Assembly: GCA_947440895.1 (NCBI GenBank)
Contig: CANETO010000030.1
Span: 1 to 11,582 of the forward strand
DNA: 11,582 nucleotides
Origin: Planctomycetaceae bacterium
GTDB lineage: Bacteria; Planctomycetota; Planctomycetia; Pirellulales; UBA1268
Direction: 5' to 3'
The translations under genes were made by a program, and so were the position numbers. Of the stretch, positions 7,559 to 11,582 are shown in pieces (position 1 is the first letter of the stretch; each line of letters starts with the position of its first letter). Under the pieces are notes generated by a model. The model did not search any database, was not told the origin of the DNA, and worked only from the letters and a program-made list of their open reading frames with translations.

Positions 7559-9154
7559 TCACTCCGCGTCCTTTTCGAGCAGCAGTTCGCTCTTGAGCAC
7601 GAACGCCCCGCGTGACACCACCTGCTGACCGACCGCCAGGCCACTGGTCACCTCGAGCACATCGCCGCTTTCAACCCCGGTGATCACATCCACGCGACGG
7701 AACCGGTCCGGGCCATCGGGCACAAACACGAAGGACTTCCCCTCGTGCCGCAGCACGGCCGACACAGGCACCGCTAAGGCCTCCCGTAACTCGCCCTGGG
7801 GCAGGTCAACCCAGACGAACATGCCGGGTTTGAAGTGGGCGTCGGTGTTCTTGAGTTCCGCCACCAGCGGCACACTCCGCGATTCAGACTCGACGGTCGC
7901 GCCCACGTGGTTCACAACGGCGGTCGCTTCATGCACGTCGGCGCCCGGCACCACGACCCGCACCGGCTGACCCGCCGAAACCTCCACCGCAGTCCACTGA
8001 CGCTCGTGGATCTGTGCCCTTACCCAGAGCGTGCTCGTGTCGGCCACGACGAACAGTTTGTCGCCGACACGAGCCCGCTCACCGCGGGCAATGAAGACAT
8101 CTTCCACGATCCCGTCGAAGGGGCTTCGCAGCACGAGGGCACTCAGCGACCCCGATTCACCGGGGCTTTCGCCCGGCTCCACGTCTGTCGGATCGGCTTC
8201 CAGCCTGCTGCCGACGAGCGTCCGCAGGTTTTCCCGCGAAATCTGCACCAGTCGGTCGGCCTGCGCGAGCGAAGCCCGGGCTCGATCGCGATCCTGAAGG
8301 GTGAGGAACCGCGCCTCCTCACAGGCTGCCCTGAAGTTGGCCGCAGCCACTTCCAGGTTGCTGGCCCGCTCCTCGACGATCCTTCCCGAGAGCACGCCCC
8401 CTTCGCCAAGCGACTTCGTTCCGGCGCTGACTTTCTCCACGTAGATCAGTCGGGAATAGCTGCCGAGGATCTTCTCGCGATAGGAGCCCAGCAGGCGGTC
8501 CTGAAATTGCTTCTCGATATCGGCCAGTGGCGGATGGCTGGCAACAACATCGAGCAACGATTCGACGTTGTCGGCGATGGTGGTCGCCCACTCGGCTGCC
8601 TTCTTCTCGATCTGCCGGTCGTCCTCCCGGCGTCGGACGTCGTCGCGGGCCGTGCCGACGTCCGGGCTGGAGAGTTCCGCCAACGCATCCCCTTTCGCCA
8701 CCTTCTGCCGCACGTTGACGAGCACCTTTGACACGATTCCGTCGACGGGCGAGGCATAATCGAGACGGCGGCGGGCGTCGTAGTCGATGCGGCCGGGGAC
8801 CGTGAGGTGCTTTCGGAGCGGTTGGACCATTGCCTCCGTCAGTCCGATCTCAGCCGCCGACTGGGCCGATGCCGGCAGCGTGACGACGGCGGGAATCGCG
8901 ATCCCCCCCGACGGTTTTTCTGCCCCGGTCCCTTGGCCAACGGTCGAAGCGTCATTCGGACCATGGGAAGGGTCCTGGACGCCGCCAAAATGGTGCGTTG
9001 ACAGCCACCACCACGCCGCGACCATGGCAGCCAAAAATCCCAGACCTGAGAACCGCCGGAGGATGCTCCCCTTCAGCGGCTTCCCCGCCGCCGTTCCCGG
9101 CGACGGGCTTGGCGTGCCTGAAGAATGGGGCTGCTGGGAAACGATCGACGACAT
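7559..9154 (-). CDS. czcB: RND efflux periplasmic adaptor (membrane fusion protein), CzcB type
   Basis: A 531-residue adaptor that should link the RND pump to an outer-membrane channel. Residues 1-34 form a Ser/Pro-rich cytoplasmic tail, followed by one membrane anchor (about 35-52, GLGFLAAMVAAWWWL). The first half of the split lipoyl domain lies near 125-170 (YASPVDGIVSKVLVNVRQKVAKGD). A long charged helical hairpin of about 165 residues follows. The second lipoyl half starts near 338 (LRSPFDGIVEDVFIARGERARVGD), then the beta-barrel (LWVRAQIHERQW, FKPGMFVWVDLP) and the membrane-proximal domain to the end. The hairpin is longer than in many CzcB proteins. No His-rich metal-binding stretch is visible. 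The start at 9154 is chosen because upstream in-frame codons (to 9229) are not protein-like and would use up the divergent promoter region. The Shine-Dalgarno is weak (GGTGA). It is the first gene of the leftward run. No outer-membrane factor accompanies it here. Confidence 0.93.
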   Translation of the reverse strand: MSSIVSQQPHSSGTPSPSPGTAAGKPLKGSILRRFSGLGFLAAMVAAWWWLSTHHFGGVQDPSHGPNDASTVGQGTGAEKPSGGIAIPAVVTLPASAQSAAEIGLTEAMVQPLRKHLTVPGRIDYDARRRLDYASPVDGIVSKVLVNVRQKVAKGDALAELSSPDVGTARDDVRRREDDRQIEKKAAEWATTIADNVESLLDVVASHPPLADIEKQFQDRLLGSYREKILGSYSRLIYVEKVSAGTKSLGEGGVLSGRIVEERASNLEVAAANFRAACEEARFLTLQDRDRARASLAQADRLVQISRENLRTLVGSRLEADPTDVEPGESPGESGSLSALVLRSPFDGIVEDVFIARGERARVGDKLFVVADTSTLWVRAQIHERQWTAVEVSAGQPVRVVVPGADVHEATAVVNHVGATVESESRSVPLVAELKNTDAHFKPGMFVWVDLPQGELREALAVPVSAVLRHEGKSFVFVPDGPDRFRRVDVITGVESGDVLEVTSGLAVGQQVVSRGAFVLKSELLLEKDAE

Positions 9155-9206
9155 AAAGGTCACCGGTGGCCACGGCTGTCGGGCGGCAAGGCAGACGCCC
9201 AAGTCG

Positions 9207-9212
9207 ATTCTA
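9207..9212 (-). promoter_or_regulatory. Possible -10 element for the efflux operon
   Basis: The minus strand reads TAGAAT, five of six matches to the sigma-70 -10 consensus. It sits in the AT-richest spot of the divergent region, about 53 bases before the adaptor start. No good -35 hexamer is found 16-18 bases upstream, so this is only a candidate. Confidence 0.22.
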
Positions 9213-9250
9213 CACAATGCCGGCGGCATCTGCCGAGCGCGTTGTGCCGC

Positions 9251-9264
9251 AAGGAGATAAGATG
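9251..9264 (+). promoter_or_regulatory. Strong Shine-Dalgarno and ATG out of frame with leuA
   Basis: AAGGAGAT is followed by an ATG at 9262 at near-ideal spacing. The frame it opens is shifted by one base relative to leuA, runs past the leuA start and stays open to about 9669 only because the high-GC leuA sequence lacks stops in that frame. The translated residues resemble no known family. It may be chance, an unusual leader, or a sign of a lost or erroneous base between 9262 and 9341. Confidence 0.3.
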
Positions 9265-9340
9265 GTGACTCGTCGCCCGCATGGGCCGGGAAGGTCCGGC
9301 CTCTGGTGGCCAGTTTTCCCCCTCTCCACGATCACCCCTC

Positions 9341-10918
9341 ATGACTGCAGCACGCACGATCCGCATCTTCGACACGACGCTCCGGGACGGCGAGCAATCG
9401 CCCGGGGCGAGCATGAACCTCACCGAAAAGCTGGAGATCGCCCAGGCGCTCGTGCAGCTTGGCGTCGACGTCATCGAGGCCGGCTTCCCGATCGCGTCGC
9501 CGGGCGACTTTGCCAGCGTCAGCGACATTGCCAGAGCGGTCTCCGAGGCCACGGTCTGCGGACTGGCGCGGTGCAACGACGCCGACATCGACCGAGCCTG
9601 GGAAGCGCTCAAGCAAGCAGCCCAACCACGGATCCACGTCTTCCTGGCGACGAGTTCGATCCATCGTGAATTCAAGCTGCGGATGAACGAGGACGAAGTG
9701 CTGGCGCGGGCCGTGGCCGGCGTGCGGCGGGCCCGTAGCTATTGCGGCGACGTCGAGTTTTCTCCGGAGGACGCCGCGCGAACGGAGATCGACTTCCTCT
9801 GCCGGGTTGTGGAGGCCGTCATCGACGCCGGTGCCACCACGGTGAACATTCCCGACACGGTTGGCTACGCGACTCCCTCGCAGATGCATCACGTGATCAA
9901 GAGCCTGCGGGAACGCGTGCCCAACATCGATCGCGCCGTGATCAGCGTGCACTGTCACGACGACCTCGGCCTGGCCGTTGCCAACAGTCTGGCGGCGGTG
10001 GAGGCGGGCGCCGGCCAGGTGGAATGTACGATCAACGGCATCGGGGAACGGGCCGGCAACTGCTCCTTGGAAGAAGTCGTGATGGCGCTCAAAACACGCC
10101 GCGACCACTACGCCATCGACACTCGCATCGTGACGCAGCGGCTGGTACCGACCAGTCGGCTGGTGGCAAACATCACCGGCATCCAAGTGCCGCGAAACAA
10201 GGCCATCGTGGGCCGCAACGCCTTTGCCCATGAGGCGGGCATCCACCAGGACGGCATGCTCAAAGAGCGGCGGACCTACGAGATCATGCGGCCCGAGGAT
10301 GTGGGGCTGGAACGGACCGACCTCGTGCTCGGCAAGCACAGCGGCCGGGCGGCCCTGGCCGACCGTGCCTTGGCGCTCGGCTACCAGATCACGCCCGAGC
10401 AGCTGCAGACGGTGTTCGAGCGGTTCAAGGTGCTTGCTGACCGTAAGAAGGAGATCTACGACGGCGACATCGCGGCCCTCTGTGAGCAGCAGTTTTCGGC
10501 GCTGCCCGAGCAGTTCACTTTCGAAGGCTACTCGCTCACCTCCGCGAGCGGTTCACCGCCCACGGTGGAACTGCGGGTGTTGCAAAATGGCGAGCCGCGG
10601 AGCGTGTCGGTGACGGCTGGTGATGGCCCGATTGACGGGATTTTTCTGGCGATCGAAAAGCTCACCGGCATCCAGACGGCCTGTCGCGACTTCCGCGTTC
10701 AGGCGGTGACCGTGGGGAAGGACGCCCAGGCCGAGGTCACGGTGGAACTGGTCGAGACCTCGGGCCAGGCCGGAAGCGGTCCCGCCACGCCCATCCAGAT
10801 TCACCGGGGTCGCGGTGTGTCGACCGACTCGCTGGAAGCCTCCGCAAAGGCCTTCCTCGCAGCGATCAACCGCGTGGCACTGGGCTCACAGCCCCGCATC
10901 CATCCGCAACGGGCCTGA
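9341..10918 (+). CDS. leuA: 2-isopropylmalate synthase
   Basis: A 525-residue cytoplasmic enzyme that condenses acetyl-CoA with 2-oxoisovalerate to give 2-isopropylmalate, the committed step of leucine synthesis. The N-terminal TIM barrel shows TLRDGEQSPGASM (Arg15 and Asp16), IEAGFPIASPGDF, the metal-binding HCHDDLG (His204 and His206) and GIGERAGN with Asn240. NAFAHEAGIHQDGML and DLVLGKHSGRAAL lie in the linker and subdomain region. A C-terminal regulatory domain (about 390-510, VELRVLQNGEPRSV, then DGIFLAIEKLTG) should bind leucine for feedback inhibition. Length and domain order fit the common bacterial LeuA rather than the shorter homocitrate synthases. The start at 9341 gives MTAARTIRIFDTTLRDGEQ, where family alignments usually begin. 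An in-frame ATG at 9281 would add 20 low-similarity residues. Neither has a good Shine-Dalgarno, an oddity discussed separately. No other leu or ilv gene is in the window. Confidence 0.97.
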   Translation: MTAARTIRIFDTTLRDGEQSPGASMNLTEKLEIAQALVQLGVDVIEAGFPIASPGDFASVSDIARAVSEATVCGLARCNDADIDRAWEALKQAAQPRIHVFLATSSIHREFKLRMNEDEVLARAVAGVRRARSYCGDVEFSPEDAARTEIDFLCRVVEAVIDAGATTVNIPDTVGYATPSQMHHVIKSLRERVPNIDRAVISVHCHDDLGLAVANSLAAVEAGAGQVECTINGIGERAGNCSLEEVVMALKTRRDHYAIDTRIVTQRLVPTSRLVANITGIQVPRNKAIVGRNAFAHEAGIHQDGMLKERRTYEIMRPEDVGLERTDLVLGKHSGRAALADRALALGYQITPEQLQTVFERFKVLADRKKEIYDGDIAALCEQQFSALPEQFTFEGYSLTSASGSPPTVELRVLQNGEPRSVSVTAGDGPIDGIFLAIEKLTGIQTACRDFRVQAVTVGKDAQAEVTVELVETSGQAGSGPATPIQIHRGRGVSTDSLEASAKAFLAAINRVALGSQPRIHPQRA

Positions 10919-10970
10919 CGCCGCGCACGCAGGGCTAGGCCCGGAGGGCTGTGTAAGCACCAGCCGACGG

Positions 10971-11060
10971 ATGTCGGCCAAGCGAAAACGACACGATGTC
11001 GTGTTTCGCGAAAAAGTTGCCGCTGAGGAGCCGGTCGGAGGCACGCGCAGGAGCTGGTGA
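10971..11060 (+). pseudogene. 29-codon open frame resembling the N-terminus of an IS3-type OrfA transposase (possible relic)
   Basis: The frame begins MSAKRKRHDVVFREKVAAE and stops after 29 codons. The basic start followed by F-x-x-KVA-x-E is the pattern at the N-terminus of many IS3-family OrfA proteins (KRKRH, then EFKAKVALEA). After that the sequence diverges (EPVGGTRRSW) and no helix-turn-helix continuation is found in any frame. There is no Shine-Dalgarno. It could be the decayed end of an insertion sequence or a chance match over about 18 residues; I lean only slightly to the relic. Confidence 0.18.
10982..11009. terminator. Imperfect hairpin between convergent genes, possible bidirectional terminator
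   Basis: The left arm is GCGAAAACGACA, the loop is CGA, and the right arm is TGTCGT, one unpaired G, then TTTCGC. This makes a 12-base-pair stem with a single bulge. It lies 64 bases after the leuA stop and about 190 bases after the PII stop on the other strand. No T run follows on the plus strand (GAAAAAG comes next), so it is not a textbook intrinsic terminator for leuA. On the minus strand the bases after the stem are also not T-rich. Transcript-end protection or a Rho-linked function remains possible. Confidence 0.4.
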
Positions 11061-11197
11061 ATTCTGCGACTCACGAGCGATTCACCATCGTCCAGGAGCC
11101 TCCTGTAGCAGAATCCGCCAGCGACGAGCATGCCGCAGCCGGCGAACCAATGCGGCCTGCCGTCCCGGCGGCGCGTTCCAAAAGATGTCGGCCCCAG

Positions 11198-11545
11198 CTA
11201 GATCGCCTCGCCGCCCCGCTCGCCCGTGCGAATCCGGACGCACTCATCCATCGGCAGAACGAAAATCTTTCCGTCGCCGATCTCGCCGCGTTCGCCGGAG
11301 CGGCCACCCTTCACGATCGCCGCGATCGTCGGCTCGACGAATGTGTCGTTGACAGCGATCTGCAACTGCACCTTCCGGAGCAGGTTGACTGCGATTTCAT
11401 GGCCACGATAGGTCTCGGAATGGCCACGCTGCCTGCCGAATCCCTGCACATCGAGGACCGTGAGTCGGAATACTTCAACCTCGGAGAGCGCCTGCTTCAC
11501 GCTCTCCAGTTTGTTCGGCTGAATGATCGCGATGATAAGTTTCAT
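11198..11545 (-). CDS. P-II family nitrogen regulatory protein (GlnB/GlnK-like), Tyr51 replaced by Ile
   Basis: A 115-residue trimeric signal protein that binds ATP/ADP and 2-oxoglutarate and controls targets such as ammonium transporters and nitrogen enzymes. The N-terminus MKLIIAIIQPNKLESVKQAL, the core GFGRQRGHSETYRG (Gly35-Gly48), IGDGKIFV (89-96) and RIRTGERGGEAI at the C-terminus are typical. In the T-loop Tyr46 is present, but the residue at 51, the uridylylated Tyr in E. coli GlnB, is Ile (RGHEIAVNLL). The B-loop region reads GGRSGERGEIGDGK, three residues longer than in E. coli, and the Lys just before IGDGK is Glu88. The start at 11545 has GGAG eight bases upstream and fits the family start exactly; the open frame to 11572 adds nine unlikely residues. 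It is transcribed away from the right edge, so any amtB or glnA partner would lie beyond the window. GlnB versus GlnK cannot be settled. Confidence 0.95.
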   Translation of the reverse strand: MKLIIAIIQPNKLESVKQALSEVEVFRLTVLDVQGFGRQRGHSETYRGHEIAVNLLRKVQLQIAVNDTFVEPTIAAIVKGGRSGERGEIGDGKIFVLPMDECVRIRTGERGGEAI

Positions 11546-11553
11546 GGAAGCAA

Positions 11554-11557
11554 CTCC
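11554..11557 (-). promoter_or_regulatory. Ribosome binding site of the PII gene
   Basis: GGAG on the minus strand (within GGCGGAGTT), eight bases before the ATG at 11545. It supports this start over the in-frame ATG at 11572. Confidence 0.6.
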
Positions 11558-11582
11558 GCCTGATGGATCCAATAGTATCGAA

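Larger units (their letters stand above)
9155..9340. promoter_or_regulatory. Divergent intergenic region between czcB-like and leuA
   Basis: These 186 bases should hold the promoters of both the leftward efflux operon and rightward leuA. The most AT-rich point is near 9205-9218. There is a short perfect palindrome, TGCCG-G-CGGCA, near 9218-9228, and a GCGGCA/TGCCGC pair about 20 bases apart next to it. Either could be an operator, but nothing identifies a binding protein. I recognise no leucine-type attenuator and no riboswitch. Confidence 0.5.
10919..11197. other. Intergenic region between convergent leuA and PII genes
   Basis: These 279 bases lie between two stop codons facing each other. 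They contain a strong imperfect hairpin (10982-11009), a 29-codon open frame around it, and a short CAGGAG/CTCCTG palindrome near 11093-11105. Open frames on both strands cross the region, but none has a Shine-Dalgarno or a recognisable product. Confidence 0.6.

Noticed and set aside
7522..7644. Upstream extension of the czcA frame
   Set aside because: The added residues are Cys/Arg/Ser-rich and overlap the adaptor's C-terminus, while a good Shine-Dalgarno serves the ATG at 7521.
9332..10339. 335-codon open frame antisense to leuA
   Set aside because: It lies wholly over conserved leuA motifs, its composition is that of a high-GC shadow, and no family is recognisable.
11093..11105. CAGGAG-C-CTCCTG palindrome
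   Set aside because: A one-base loop cannot form a proper hairpin and there is no T run; it may be a chance palindrome.
10886..11131. 81-codon minus-strand frame in the leuA/PII gap
   Set aside because: It overlaps the leuA 3' end in antisense, has low-information Arg/Ser/Pro composition and shows no clear ribosome binding site.
11057..11563. 168-codon plus-strand frame over the PII gene
   Set aside because: It is antisense to a clearly conserved PII protein, with no Shine-Dalgarno or family pattern.

Overview
The window is GC-rich, gene-dense bacterial DNA, most likely from a planctomycete (Planctomycetota, Pirellulales-like). That assignment is an inference from gene content, protein style and the paucity of strong Shine-Dalgarno sites at some starts. 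I see no rRNA, tRNA, CRISPR array, intact insertion sequence or phage gene, and no gene-free stretch reaches 300 bases.

Layout. Six genes run leftward from about 9154 to the left edge with short gaps or overlaps. In transcription order they are: a CzcB-type periplasmic adaptor (9154-7559), a CzcA-type heavy-metal RND pump (7521-4438), a small MazG-fold nucleotide pyrophosphohydrolase-like protein with a Cys-rich tail (4409-4110), a 785-residue exported protein with two membrane segments (4110-1753), an ABC-type ATPase (1744-788) and an FKBP-type peptidyl-prolyl isomerase cut by the window edge (724-1). To the right, leuA (2-isopropylmalate synthase, 9341-10918) runs rightward from a divergent intergenic region. 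It converges on a PII-type nitrogen regulatory protein gene (11545-11198, leftward) across a 279-base gap that holds a strong hairpin.

How the genes work together. CzcB and CzcA should form the inner-membrane and periplasmic parts of a divalent-metal efflux pump; no outer-membrane factor or metal regulator lies in the window. The exported protein and the ABC ATPase look like one functional unit, with an 8-base gap and the same strand. The MazG-like gene is joined to that unit by a TGATG stop/start overlap. The FKBP protein is a periplasmic folding factor. LeuA commits carbon to leucine, and PII senses 2-oxoglutarate and ATP/ADP; they are neighbours but not co-transcribed.

Most worth a second look: the PII protein has Ile where the uridylylated Tyr51 should be, plus a three-residue insertion next to its nucleotide-binding loop; the ABC ATPase has Asp at the Q-loop position and no visible permease; and the MazG-like gene with its Cys4 tail is translationally coupled to an envelope protein. 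I found no clearly new multi-gene defence or mobile system here.
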